A stretch of DNA of 64,000 nucleotides from Epichloe hybrida (GCA_019022495.1 JAFEKR010000056.1:62001-126000); one strand, 5' to 3'. Positions 13,898-26,500 are shown, numbered from the stretch's first letter. Notes: generated by a model from the letters alone, not told the origin. Made by a program: numbers and translations.

Positions 13898-14240
13898 AGG
13901 TATTATTATCTACTAAGACATTACTTCTCCTTAGATATCTACTAAGTAATATCTTAGTAAAGCTATTATTTTAGGAGGAGAAAAGGAGAGAAAAGGTATT
14001 ATTTACTAAGACATTACTTCTCCTTAAATATTTACTAAGTAATATCTTAGTAAAGCTATTATTTTAGAAGGAGAAAAGAAAAGGTGTTATTATTTACTAA
14101 GACATTACTTCTCCTTAGATATTTACTAAGTAATATCTTAGTAAAGCTATTATTTTAGGAGGAGAAAAGGAGAGAAAAGGTATTATTTACTAAGATATTA
14201 CTTCTCCTTAGATATTTACTAAGTGATGTCTTAGTAAAGG
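13898..14240. repeat. tandem array of about 88-96 bp hairpin-forming units
   Basis: Four direct repeats begin at 13898, 13994, 14082 and 14178; the last is partial. Each contains the near-palindrome TTACTAAG-N6-CTTAGTAA and a longer inverted pair around ACTTCTCC and GGAGGAG, so each could fold. The array lies between the Helitron helicase and the Copia-II A insertion. It may be subterminal Helitron sequence or an independent satellite; the sequence does not decide this. Confidence 0.85.
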
Positions 14241-14269
14241 GAAAAGCACACGCCCCTAGAAAGGGATAG

Positions 14270-14351
14270 TGTTAGTATCTACAGGATACCATTGACCTAC
14301 GCGTAGGGTTTTCGGGGTGGACTAAAGTGCACGTAATTATTATATATTCTA
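14270..14351 (-). repeat. left LTR of Copia-II A, outer part
   Basis: The first 82 bp of the LTR, cut at 14351 by the Gypsy insertion. It continues at 22181. This outer edge is GC-rich and little mutated (for example GACCTACGCGTAGGG) compared with the same bases in the right LTR at 34941. Confidence 0.93.
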
Positions 14352-14618
14352 TGTCAGGGGCACGGAGGCCAGGGAGTCACGGACAGGACGGTCACATAAT
14401 GAAGCCCTCGGATAAGCCCTGGATCGTATAGATAACTAAGTAGCTACTAGGTAGCCACGTGTACGTAGTAAGGTATTTAGATAAGAACTACCTATAAGAG
14501 TTATAGGAGGTTAGAGTTTAAGACCTTTATACACTTACCCCTAAGTAATAGCTCCCTAGCTATAATTAAGAGTCTTAGCCTTTACTTTATTTATATCTCT
14601 CCTACTATAGTTATAATA
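14352..14618 (+). repeat. 5' LTR of the Gypsy element
   Basis: A 267-bp LTR, the same length as the 3' LTR. The outer left end is close to intact (TGTCAGGGGCACGGAGG), while the 3' LTR reads TATTAGGGGCATAGAGG there, which fits C-to-T and G-to-A change. Confidence 0.94.
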
Positions 14619-14779
14619 AGTTAAACTCTTAAACCCTTTTAGGAAAATAGACTATTAGCTAGATTTAAATATAAAGGAGCTATAGGATGTTTACTTAGAA
14701 TACACTTACACTACCTAGTAAGGAAGCCTTAAACCTATAGCGCCTAAGTAGTAACCTAAACACTCTAACTATAGAACGT

Positions 14780-17700
14780 AATAGGGTATAGTAAACGCTA
14801 CCTAACTAACGTGGTAACCCTAGATCTAGAAATAATAATAATCCGGACTAGCTATAGAGGTAACATAAGGTTATATAAGCCTAGCTATATAATGCTTGCT
14901 TAAGATAAAAGATCTTAGAAATAAAAGCATAGCTTAAAGAAATAGAAGCAGACCTGTGATTAGCTAGATTAGGTAGAAGACTTATAATTACCCCTTAGAT
15001 AGATATACTAATAAATCCTATATTCCTAGGTTTCCTACCTAATAGTAAGTTTATAATAAGCGTATACTTATAAAGCTTTATTAAGATATAGTATAAGGTG
15101 CTTACGTATAAGGGAGACACTTATAAGAATTTATAGGCATATTTATAGGATTTAAATATGCTATTCTAGCTAGACCTAAGAACCTTCTAGGATAATAGAA
15201 TAAAGGTAATGTATACTAGCAGCTACCTAGCTAATAACGCAAAGCAATAATAAATACATTATATAATAGTAAATAGGATAGTTAACTATATAGCCTATAC
15301 CTAGGATGGATTTATGTCTTAGCTAAATACTAGCATAATAGATAAAGACATAAGGTGCTTAGAAGCTACTAGGACGCTGCTAAACCTTAGGTAGAAATAT
15401 AATTAATCTTTTTAATCTTTCCTAAGACTCTAGATAAAGGTAGAAGCTAAATTACCTAACTAAATCCCCTTATGTCTAAGAATAGTAATATTCCTAAATA
15501 GCTTAAATAACACTATAAGGTAGCATATAGTTAGCTAAGAGTTCCCTATATCTTAGAGTTACCTATAGGGCTAAGGTAAAAAAGCTAAAGTTATAATAAT
15601 ATTTATAATAAAGAATTATAATAGAAGCTATAATAAAGAAGGTAGGAATAATAAAAGACAACGCTCTAGCTCCCCTATAGATAATTTATAGCAAGGTTCC
15701 TAATAACAAGGCATAGGCTAGAAGCTATTTAAGTGCTATAAATATAGTAGCCCTAGACATAGTTTAAATAGATATAAAGCAGTAGACTACTTAATCTATA
15801 AGAGTAATAAGTATACTACTAAGAAGCATAGAGATAGTAGTAATAAATCTTTAGACCTAAATAAAATTCTAATTAATTTAGTATAAGCCTAGAATAATAG
15901 TCTTACTACAAAGAAACCTATAGATAAGAGAATAAGGATATAAGTATCCCTATAGCGAGATAACTACTAGTTAGTAGTGCTAGCGCTATTTAATATAGGA
16001 GCGGAATATTTAATAATTTACCCTAAGCTACTATTAAAATAGGACTAGAAGAATGTAGTAAAAGCAAAGGTAATACTAGAAAGCGTAAGTAAGAATAAGA
16101 TCTTATACTAAGGAATTTTATATAGACTAGTTAAGGTAAAGGATAGTATAGGCTATATAAAGGTCTACTAAGTTAGCTACTACGTTACTAATACTAGAGA
16201 AGGAATGCTCCTAGGAATAGACTAGACCCTAGAGTATAAACCTATAGTAATAGATTAGAAGCAGGGTTTTTAGAGGTTCCTAATAACTAAAGAATATATT
16301 ACATTTACTTTAGGCAAGTAATAATTATATAAGGTAGTAAAGTAGTCTTCTATTACGCTATTACTAGTATTACTAAAAGTTAGAATAGTTAAACCTAAAG
16401 TAAAAGAGGGGGATACTAATGAAGTTTTATTAATAGATATCACACTAAGTAATAACTTAACTTATAATATAGTTATAGCAATAGCGGAAGGTAATATCTA
16501 GCCCCTAAAGAAGAAGAAACTTAGAAGCGTAATAGTACTCTAGGTAGTGTTTTATAAGGAGCTAGCAGCATTTATATAAGAAATAGATAGTAATACACCC
16601 TAATAGTAAATCCTAGAGGAGTACGTGGAATTTGTAAATATGTTCTTAAAAGATTTAGCTAGTAAGCTTCTAGAACTTAAGAGCTACACTTATATAATTA
16701 AATTAGAAGAAGGGAAATAGCTACTATAGGGACCTATATATAACCTAGCGGAAAAAGAGCTAGAGGTACTTAGGGAGTACCTTATAAGTGCGTAGGAAAG
16801 AGAATAGATTAGAAGATTAATAAGCCTAGCTAGAGCCCTAATTTTATTTATCCCAAAAAAATCAGGGAAATTAAGGCTTTGTGTGAATTATAGGGGTCTT
16901 AATAGGATTACTATTAAAAATAAGGCCCCCTTACTGTTAATCTCTGAAATTCTTAATTAACTAGTAGGCGTAAAAGTCTTTATATCTTTGGATCTTTAAG
17001 AGATATACTACTAGCTACATATCCGTGAGGGTAATGAGTGGAAGATAGCGTTCTAATGCTACTATGGATATTTTAAGTACCTTATTATGCTATTTAGATT
17101 AGTGAACGCGCTAGCCACTTTTCAGGAATATATTAATAATATGCTTAAGGGACTTATAGACGAATTCTGTATTGTTTACCTTAATAATATCCTGATATAT
17201 AGTAGTGACCCTGTAAGATATATAGAGCATATTAAAAGGGTGCTAGAGTGACTTTAGGACACAGATCTCTACGTTAACCTCGAAAAGTACTAATTTTTAG
17301 TATTATAGGTGAAATTCCTAGGGTTTATTATATCTAAAAAAGGCATTAAGATAGAACTATTAAGGGTTAAAGCTATTATAACCTAGCTAATACCCTATAG
17401 TGTATTTAATATTTAATTATTCCTTAGGTTTATAGGGTTTTACTAATGCTTTATAAAATAATATAGTAAGGTAGTAATCTTACTAATAAACTATCTAAAG
17501 AGTATTTAACTAGTAGAGTTTAAGCTAAAGCCTAGTAAACTTACGGCGTTTAGAGAACTCTAAAAGAAGTTCTAGGAGGCACTAATCTTAGTGTACTTTA
17601 ACTTACTTTGTCCGCTAAGAGTAAAGATAGATATATCTAGTTACGCAATTAGAGCTATACTTATAATATTAGTGCTAGGTAGCTAGCACCTAGTGGCGTA

Positions 17701-20060
17701 TTTTTTAAGGAAGTTAACTAATATTAAGCTTTGCTACTTAACCCTAGACACTAAGTTATTAGTAATCTAAGAGGCATTTTAGGCCTGGAGATACTACCTT
17801 ATGTATTTAACTTACTAGATTATAGTTGTAATAGACTACCTTAATTATAAGTACCTAGCTATAAAGCTAAAGCTATCTAGTAAGTAGGTAATAGCGTTAG
17901 ATAAGCTCTGTCTATTTAATTTTAGGATTAAATATTATGTAAGTAAGCTAAGCCTTACTAATACCTTATTAAGAAGAGTAAATTATATTAGTAAGGAGCG
18001 TAGGGCAGAGGCTATGTCCTTATAGCTACCTAACTTCTTAGCTAAGTTTATAGATACTAAGTAGTAAGGGCGCTATATATGTAATAGTGTAGTCGTAGGC
18101 CCTAAGGTTATATTACTTAGCGTAGTTAATGGTTTATTATGAGATTACTACGAGGGCTATTCTAGCCTCTAGGGTTTTAAGAAAATGTAACTTAATTATA
18201 TTATTAAGGAACCTAATAGTCCTATAAAGCCTATGAGTAGTACGCTAACTAGGTCCGCTAATTGTAAGCAGTGAGGTCACGCCTTATCTATGTTATTTAA
18301 TATTTCCGTAAGTCTAGCGAGCCTATAGGTTAGGAGTCCAGCTAGGTTAGTAGTTAGTAAGTAATATAGGCGCCCCCTTAAAATACTACTTAGCTATAAT
18401 TTATTTTATAAGTCTAAAAGTATACTATAAGCTAGCTACTTATAGTGGTATTATAGCAAGAATATAGGTAGTCTAGCAAACCTCTTCTAAGTTCGTGTGT
18501 AATGCTTATCCTAAGTATATAGAATTAGAGACTTTAATTTAAGTTATATTATTTTAAGTATAGTAAGGTAATAACTTTACTATAGGTTAGAGGAAGCTAC
18601 TTAAGAGCAGTGACCTAGAAGCATTATAGATATAGTCTATTAGGCTCTCTAAGCTATTAATGTTTAAGAATAGAGTTTTTATTCTAGTAGGTATAAGGAA
18701 GGAAGTTCTAATACTTACCTATAACAACCTAGTAGTAGGCTACTAAGGAGTTAGCAGAACCCTTTACTAAATTATAAACTAGTACTACTAGCTATTAATA
18801 AAGAAAGACACTAAGTTATATATATAAACTTACGTAAGCTATTAAACTTTAAAGCTAAGGCACTATAAACCCTATAGCAAGCTAGCAGCGCTGCTAGTAC
18901 CTAATTAGCCTTTTTAAGAATTATTAATAGACTTTATTATAGGGCTACTGCCTGTGAAAGACATAAACTAGACTTATAATATAATCTTGGTTATTATAGA
19001 CTATTTTATAAAGTATAGTATTTATATCCCTGTTTTAACGTGTATAACTAGTAATAGGTTAGCTACTGTATTCTTAGAGTATGTTTTTAGGGATTATAGC
19101 GCTTTAGAGGGTATTATTATAGACTAGGGTTTAACTTTTACTAGTGGGTTTTAGATAACCTTCTGCTACCTTATTATGACTAAGTAGCAACTAAGCACTA
19201 TGTTTTACCTGTAGATAGACGGTTAGATAGAATGTTTAAACTAAGTTTTAGAGTATTATTTAAGAGCCTTTGCTTACTTTAACTAAACTAATTAGGCTGA
19301 TAATCTTTTAATGGCATAGTTTACGTATAATACAAGCGTTTATTTAACTTATAGCTACACCCTAGCTAAGGCGCTACGAGGCTATAACCCTAGGGGACTG
19401 TAGTAAGTGGTTATGGATATTCCTATAGTGAATAACTAGGTAGAAACTTATGCTATTACGCTAAGAGATAGATATGTAGTAATTAAGTAGCTTCTAAGTG
19501 ACTTATGAGTCTAGTATATAAAGCACTATAATAAGAAGCGGACCCTAATAAAGTTTAATATAGGCGACTATGTTTTATTATCTATAAAGAATATTAACTT
19601 ATAGTAACCTAGTAGGAAGCTAAGTGCGAAGTACCTAGGCCCTTATAAAATTAAAAAGGTAATTAGTACCTATAGACTTATGTATTAATTAAGGCTACCA
19701 CGTGGAACGTGTCTGTATAATATTTTTAATGTTACTAACCTTAAACTATTTGTAAGGGACCTATCTAGCGTAGAAGATATGTCCTTGCTGCGAGAGAATG
19801 TTGTGGATAATGAGTAGGAGTTTAAAGTTAAGAGAATTATATTATATTGTTATAATAGGAGACGTTAGAAATACCTAGTTAAGTGGAAGGGCTATAATAC
19901 TTTAGAAAATTCTTAGGTAAAGAAAAGAGATTTTGTTATAATAGGTATTATTAAGGATTATAAGCGGTAACTAAGTAGCTAGTTTGCGGATATAGAGGTA
20001 TATTTAATAGAGTTTAGATAGTAGTAGTGATATATAAAGAAAAAAAAATCTAGATAATTT
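14780..20060 (+). pseudogene. Gypsy gag-pol remnant with chromodomain
   Basis: Gag-like sequence lies at about 15100-15700, ending in a CX2CX4HX4C knuckle at 15734-15775 in which the second and last Cys are now Tyr. An aspartic-protease-like block lies near 15975-16035. RT lies at about 16830-17220: the motif after L-R-L-C-V-N-Y-R is intact but the catalytic Y-L-D-D reads Y-L-N-N at 17177-17188. RNase H is at about 17600-17930. Integrase core is at about 18905-19390 and a chromodomain (Y-L-V-K-W-K-G block) at about 19865-19970. Gag and RT are in one frame, integrase and chromodomain in another, so a frameshift lies between. Start and stop are approximate. In an active element the chromodomain would direct integration to particular chromatin. 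Confidence 0.9.
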
Positions 20061-20559
20061 CTTAGATAACCTAACTTATAGCTACTTTGCACTAATCACT
20101 CTATTAACACGTTAGGCGCCTAACCCTTAGTAGTCTTACCTATGCTAATAGGGGCAGAGGACTTGTCCTTATTATTAGAAGAATCCCCCTCTTTATATAT
20201 ATATATATAAAGCTTGCTAGGAAGGTCTAGCGGCCTAACACAAGTAGGAAGTGTGGATGTGTTAGTAGTAAGCTACTAGTAAGTTAGTAAAGCTATAAGC
20301 TAGAGCGTAGGGAGTATATATAAATAGAAGGTTCTATGTAATAAAACATAAGCTATTAGAAATATCTATCTAGACTTCTAGATTAATAGTATTACTAAGT
20401 AGTAATATAGTAACTTATTTATTAGCGTTAGCCTTATATGTAACTTTTACTATAAGCTACGCTTACCTTACCTAACTACGCTTATTAGTATTTTTAGTAG
20501 TTAAGAGTGTATTATAAAGTTTGCGTTTTATGTGTATTAGATGCTAGTAGTATATTAGC

Positions 20560-21530
20560 AGTGACTAAGTTATAGAAATAGGGGATATATATATTATTAA
20601 GAAAGTATAGATTATTATTAGGATTACTATAAGCGTTAATATGCTTAAAGAGTGTATAGTATAACTAGGTAAACTAAGCAAGACACTAGTAGTATATTAG
20701 TATATGTATTAGTAGTAAGAAAAGGGAGAATATACCCTAGAATAGTCTTTGTTATTTTGTAAATAATATACGTATTTTATTAAGTTACTTATGTAAGTTA
20801 GTAATAACCTATAGCAAGATAGTAGTAAAGTTATACTTAGGGAATTAGTACACTCTATTAGGATAGATTTACCCTCTATAAGATATTATAGCTCCGCGCT
20901 ATTACTATCTTTAGGAGTAATTACCTATATTACTACTTACTATATATAGCGTATATAAGGAATTTTTATTCTACTAGTACTACTAGCTATAAGTTAGTAA
21001 GGTAGGCGCTAGGGGGATATAAATATTATACTTATATAGAAATTTTAGAAGCTAAATATTTCTTACTAGGAGACTTTATAAGGAATAGTATAGGAGTCTT
21101 TATACTAGGGGGAGGTAGTAGTAGTAAAGTAGTTACTTATGTTAAAGATATTATTAACTACTAGTAAGTTAGTAGTAATATACTATAAGAAAACTTATAG
21201 GTAGAAGGTAAGAAACTAATGTTTTAGCGTTTAAGAGGATTCAGATATTTTAAATAAGAATAGATATAGATAATAAAGTAATACTATAGGATATTAGTAA
21301 TTACTATAAGAGAAGCTATAAAGCTACTAGTTTATAAGTAAAGGTAACTTATAATACTAAGGGAGGATATAAAAGGAAGAAAAAGTGTGTGGAAGTAAGG
21401 GAAAGTAGGCCTCTTTTATATTAGCCCTAGACCCCTAAGTAATTTACATGCTATATGTAGCTAATCTAGGAATTATAATATTTATAGTTATAGCTACTAC
21501 TAGTAAATACGCATGCTAGCTATAAACTCC
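20560..21530 (+). pseudogene. possible extra open frame downstream of Gypsy pol
   Basis: In the same phase as the chromodomain, a frame of about 300 codons runs through this stretch with only TAG/TAA stops, as RIP of CAG/CAA would give, and no TGA between about 20565 and 21530. It includes less degraded segments with varied composition, for example a G-G-G-S-S-S-K-V-V stretch near 21110-21130. I do not recognise a domain. RIP also depletes TGA by removing TpG, so absence of TGA is weak evidence. It could equally be non-coding sequence between pol and the 3' LTR. Confidence 0.3.
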
Positions 21531-21908
21531 TAGTGAGATTAATATAATATCCCTAATATTAGATAAGAAGTTATTTATTTTAAATAGCATGCATTACCTT
21601 ATTTATTTAACCTAATTACAAAACTTAATACTAGTAGTCTACCTACTTAGCGCTAATAACTTATTAGATAGAGGTATGTATATTAGAGGTAATAAAGCAG
21701 CAAGTGTGTAGCTACCTATAATCCGGTAATTATAAGAAGGGCTACCTAGACCCCTATAATATCTGTTTTACTATTTAAAGCGGATATAACACTATATACT
21801 AATAGTATAGCTAGTAATATAGATATTACCATAGGTTATGTGTAGTAAACATGCACTAGCTAAGTAGCTCTTTATAATTAAGAATGATTATATATTAGGG
21901 GGGTAGCA

Positions 21909-22175
21909 TATTAGGGGCATAGAGGCTAGGGAGTTACGGATAGGATGGTTATATAATGGAGCCCTTAGATAAGCCCTAGATCGCATAGATAACTAAGTAG
22001 CTACTAGGTAGCTACGTACACATAGTAAGGTATTTAGATAAGGACTGCCTATAAGAGTTATAGGAGGTTAGAGTTTAAGACCTTTATGTACCTACCCCTA
22101 AGTAGTAGCTCCCTAGCTACGATTAAGAGTCTTAGCCTTCACTTCGTTTGTATCTCTCCTACCACAGTTATGACA
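21909..22175 (+). repeat. 3' LTR of the Gypsy element
   Basis: A 267-bp LTR ending CACAGTTATGACA. Its outer right end is better preserved than the inner end of the 5' LTR (CTATAGTTATAATA). The target duplication TTCTA follows directly. Confidence 0.94.
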
Positions 22176-22180
22176 TTCTA

Positions 22181-22394
22181 GTTTATCTTCGCAAGTAAAA
22201 AAGGGATTAAATAGAAGCAAAGAGAGTGCGCTATTTATTATAGGAAAAGGGGCCTTAATTAGGGTTATTAGCAAAGAGGCCACATATGCTAATGCTAACC
22301 GCGGCGTAGTTAGGCTAGATATATAGGTTCGTGATGTAACGCGCCTAGCTAATTAGAGGCACGTAGCCTTATTAATATTATGCTTATTCTAATA
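22181..22394 (-). repeat. left LTR of Copia-II A, inner part
   Basis: The remaining 214 bp of the left LTR after the Gypsy insertion. With 14270-14351 it makes 296 bp, equal to the right LTR. Next to it (22396-22416), the complement is a purine tract, the minus-strand polypurine tract of Copia-II. Confidence 0.92.
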
Positions 22395-22427
22395 CTAGAA
22401 ACTCTCTCTTTTTGACATAACTATTAA

Positions 22428-22689
22428 TGTTGATTCCTTCGGATCTTCATCGGTTCAATCGTGGCCAAAGACCAGACTAATTGTGGGTCCAGCGCGATGC
22501 ACGCAATATGATTGGCTGCATCAATTCGCCACCCCCTTTTGTGCCCCACATACGGATTTCGCCCACTTTTCTAGCATCTAGACTTTCCCTCTCTTCTCCC
22601 TCTTTCCTAGCTAGCTATCTAACTATCTATTATCGACTTTGAATTTATACGGGATTTATTACCTACGCAGGACCTTAGTGCATCTAACA
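22428..22689 (+). repeat. 5' LTR of Copia-I copy 2
   Basis: A 262-bp LTR. The outer end (TGTTGATTCCTTCGGATCTT) is unmutated. Its inner end reads CATCTAACA, with one C-to-T change relative to CATCCAACA seen in copies 1 and 4. Confidence 0.95.
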
Positions 22690-22696
22690 CTGATTA

Positions 22697-22981
22697 GTGG
22701 TTGACTTCACAACCATAGATAAGCTAGGTATTACAAGAAGAGACATTTCTGCAGACGCTACTGCCACTACCCCTTGTTATACTATAATGGTTATTGCGGT
22801 AGAGAGGCATAACTGCATAAGTGTGCTAAAGAAAGAGACTAGAATCCCAGTTGCGGGCTTATTAGGCTTCCAAGGAATCGATTTATTAACCCTTAGGCTT
22901 AGGGATATAACTTTATTATATCTATCTAGGATATTGTTGTTAATTGTCGATTTTATTGTCTATCACGAGAAAACTAACTAA
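22697..22981 (+). CDS. 94-codon leader open frame in Copia-I copy 2
   Basis: This is an uninterrupted 94-codon frame starting 8 bp after the 5' LTR. The same frame can be followed in copies 1 and 4, where only RIP-type stops break it, and the terminal TAA is shared. The second half is strongly hydrophobic (Leu and Ile rich, around residues 55-88). I do not recognise the product. It may be the beginning of gag, a leader peptide, or chance openness of a lightly mutated region. Confidence 0.35.
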   Translation: MVDFTTIDKLGITRRDISADATATTPCYTIMVIAVERHNCISVLKKETRIPVAGLLGFQGIDLLTLRLRDITLLYLSRILLLIVDFIVYHEKTN

Positions 22982-23559
22982 CTAACCGAATCTATTGCTA
23001 CGAGGCATTTATTTTGAACCTAATGTTAAATAACCTTAGCTAAGCTAGCTAATATATCTATAACTTCTCTATAAATATTTCCTTTATCTAACAGACCTTT
23101 AATCTATTTATATAAGCATTTACGGCTTGTTTTTTGCCCCCTTTATTATTAGTGCTATTTGCCCCGTGCTTGTTAGCAAGAGAGAGATAACCTCCTTCCC
23201 TCCTTTTTACGAAAAACAGGAAGTAGTAATTCCTGTTATTCCCTTATTACTTTTCCTGTTATTTTCTGGTTACTTTTGGAACTTCTATTGCTTTCTTTAT
23301 CTCTAGTGATTTGTTCTTATTGCTTTGTTCTTATTGCTGCTTTTGCTACTTCTACTGCTTTTTCTTCTATTTTTCCTGTTTTTATAATCTTCTAATTTCA
23401 TTAGAGCGACAACGCTCCTGAAATACAAAAGAAGAACCTCATAATAGCAATAGGTAAACATAGGAGCTTAATTAGTAGTAAAAACAACAAATTAGCAACG
23501 TTCCTTTTATAGTTAAAAATAGCAGAGGAATCTAGACCTTCTATAAGAGGAAGGGCTGC

Positions 23560-26500
23560 TAGTAATAGTAAGGCTCTAATTATTACCCCTAAGAGACCTT
23601 AAAGGCATAAATTACCCCTATGCCTTTAATAGCTTACTTACAAATTCTTATATAACTAGAAAGAATCTATTAAGCTAGATTTAAAGACTACTACGTAGCT
23701 CAAGCTTAATAACTAGATTATAAGATTTATTAACCTTAGTAAGCATTAAGGATAGAGAGATAATAACCTATAGGAATTATTCTAAGAAGACTTCGAAGGC
23801 TAGTCTAAAGATACCTTTAAAAGGGTATCTAAGGATATTATTAGAGAATTATATAATTCTTTATAAGATTACGGCGTCCTCGTTAGGCAAGGCCTAGGAT
23901 ATTTAATCCTAGTATTGCTTAAGGAAGTGCTTTATTAAACCTTAATGCCCCTTTAGTCATAGGAAAGATTATAAGAAAGACTATAATCTTCTAAACCCCT
24001 AGAACCTTAATATTAATAGCCCTGACAACCTACCCTAGAAATTAACCTTCCCTAACCCTAGAGATTACTTAAACCCTTATAAGAACCCCTATAATAATCC
24101 CTATTATATTAATAGCTCTATCTGGATAATTATTATTAAGAATAACTAGTAAACTATTATTCACAACAAATTATACCTTTATAGTAATTCCCCTCTGAAG
24201 ATTAGATTATAAAGAAGATCTTAGAGCTTACAAAGATATATAAGGATAGCAACTGCTATAGTGAAAAGCTATATAACTTCTTAACGCTAAAGATTACGCT
24301 CTTTAAAAATAAGTGTAATAGAATTAACCTTCCTTAAATGTATTATTAGAAGGCTTTCCCTATTATGTTAATAGGTAATACTAAGCAATACTACCTTAAT
24401 TACCTCTTTAGGAATAACTATTCCTATAAAGAGATAATTACTTACATTTATTAATACTTTAAGATAGAAAGCAACTAGTAATTTTATTACTATAAATAGA
24501 GTAGCATAACGCTAAAGAGTATAATTAAGAGGAACCCTAATAAAAGCAAGCTTAAGTGCCTTAAGATTATATTATTAACCCTTAAGAAGATCTATAGAGG
24601 CCTATACCTTACTAAGATAGTAAATACTAAACTCTATAAGTAGGCCTGAAACACTATAGCTAGTGTGCCTAAATGTTAGATAGTGGAATATATACACTTT
24701 ATAGGCTTTAAGAGTCTTACTAGAGACCTCTATAAGGTAATTACTATCGTGGAATTAAATAAGAAGTCCTCCTAATACCTTTAGTACTAATAAGGAGACC
24801 CTCTAGAGGCTATGTTTACTAATTATTAGTATAGATAGCAATTATCCCCCTACGGCAGAGGAAGCTATTATAGGCAAAGCCCTAGGCTAAGCACTAAGCG
24901 TTACTTTATGTGTAGTAAGAGTAGCTGCTAGTCTTCTAATTACTCTGCTAAAGAATATTAAAAGGAAAAGGACCACTAGTAGGCTAGTAAAACATATTAT
25001 ATACCCCCTTTAGAGAAGAGATTCTAGGTATTCCTTACCTCCTATAAAGGGCAGGATAATAATAAGCCTAATAAAGGCTTAGGTTAGAATTAGGAATTAT
25101 ATCTTTTAGCTTACATAGAAGCTAAAGATAATAATAATAATATAGAGAAGCTACTATTAATAGCATACCTAAGCATTATATAATTCTTCTACTTTAGATT
25201 ATAGACTAACTATAACGCTGCTAATATTAATATTCTTATAACCCTAAATAATTAAGCCTTTTAACATATATTCCTTAGGCAGGAGCTTTACAAGCTATAA
25301 GAGTGTAATAAAGGCTTAATTTACTATGTCTCTAAAGAACGCTATTCTAAAGAGGTCTTTAGAGGGATTATACCTAATACTAGCGCTATAGGAAAGTTAA
25401 CTATAGGAGAGGCATAAGTAAAGGCTCTATTAAGATTAATGCCTTTATTAAAGGTAACCCCTTGCGAACCCTAAATTATTATATTTAGCGCTAGATTAGT
25501 AGTTATAAGAGGAATCCTTTATGTGCCTATAGAACTTAGAGAGCTTGAATTCTATGTCCTTAATATAGCTATCCCCTTTCTCTTCTTAATTACTAATATG
25601 GATAAGATATAAGTTAAGATTAATAACCTCGCTAATGTGCTTATCTAAGGCAATAAGACTGTACCTATCGTGTAATAATAGGGATATCCTTAGTGGTTAC
25701 TAGAAGTGAAGGAAATAGTTACCTTCTACCTTTTAGAAGGAGATATCCGTTAATTACATTATTAACTTAGTTATCCTTCTATTTAATAACTTATAAAGAT
25801 CCTTTACTAAGCTAGTCACAAAGTTAAGCGCTAGGTAATTAAGGAATTAACTAAAGTCTACTACTATTACTAAATATATAGAAAGGCCCCTAGTTAATTT
25901 AAGTTTATAATTAAAGATAACCACAAATTTAACTACAAGATCATTGTTAATATCGTGTAAATCAATGGCTGACTAGTGCTTCACATTATTAATTTAGTAA
26001 TATTATTCTAGGTAGCCTAATTCCTTAATCTAAAGAAGCAGAAGGCTTGAGATATCTAGGATACAATCCACGAATATTAGATTAATACTTATCTCGGACC
26101 TCTAGATTAGATTATCTACAATGCTAGCAATAACTTTACTTCCGTGGAGTTTAGATATTATACTTGATTAATGTTAATTAAAACCAGTAAGATGCTAATT
26201 AAAGCCTATAATAGTATTAGAAAGGTTAAGAGATACCACGGACCTTTACGCTAAGCCTATAATATTATCATAGACTTAATTAGAATGGATCTTACACTAG
26301 AGTAATGCCTCTAAATAGCTGTTAAGGCTATTAATAACTCTATAGGCCTAAATAGTATTATCCTAACTATGCTAGTCTTCGGAGGCTACCTATGGATAAC
26401 AGATAAGTTACTACCAAGCGTCTCTGTTATTTAATATGCTAAGGTAATTCATAAGGTAACAAATAAAGTCTAACGTCTTCTAGCTTTATGGTAGGTCTAC

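Larger units (their letters stand above)
7720..14240 (+). mobile_element. RIP-decayed autonomous Helitron, borders uncertain
   Basis: This region carries the complete domain set of a fungal Helitron helper: a DUF6570-like region, a Helitron Rep N-terminal domain and a PIF1-family helicase, on one strand and in the expected order. A pyrimidine-rich block at about 8015-8110 looks like a fungal promoter or start region just ahead of the coding part. I could not identify the 5' TC end or a 3' CTRR end with confidence. The left part may continue into 1-1101, since Copia-I copy 1 separates these stretches. A hairpin-rich tandem array (13898-14240) lies at the right side. Confidence 0.75.
14352..22175 (+). 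mobile_element. Ty3/Gypsy chromovirus, RIP-inactivated
   Basis: A 7.8-kb LTR retrotransposon with 267-bp LTRs (TGTCAGGGG...TGACA) and a perfect 5-bp target duplication TTCTA (14347-14351 and 22176-22180). It sits inside the left LTR of Copia-II A, whose LTR becomes exactly 296 bp when this element is removed. Domain order gag, protease, RT, RNase H, integrase, chromodomain identifies a chromovirus. A G-rich polypurine tract (AGGGGGGTAGCA, about 21897-21908) precedes the 3' LTR. About 1.9 kb between the chromodomain and the 3' LTR is unusual and is described separately. Confidence 0.95.

Noticed and set aside
13898..14240. CRISPR-like array
   Set aside because: Units are contiguous repeats without unique spacers, and the context is a eukaryotic transposon block.
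14240..14269. CCCCTAG near 14254-14260 as the 3' CTRR end of the Helitron
   Set aside because: The hairpin-to-end spacing is longer than usual and no 5' end could be paired with it; left unassigned.
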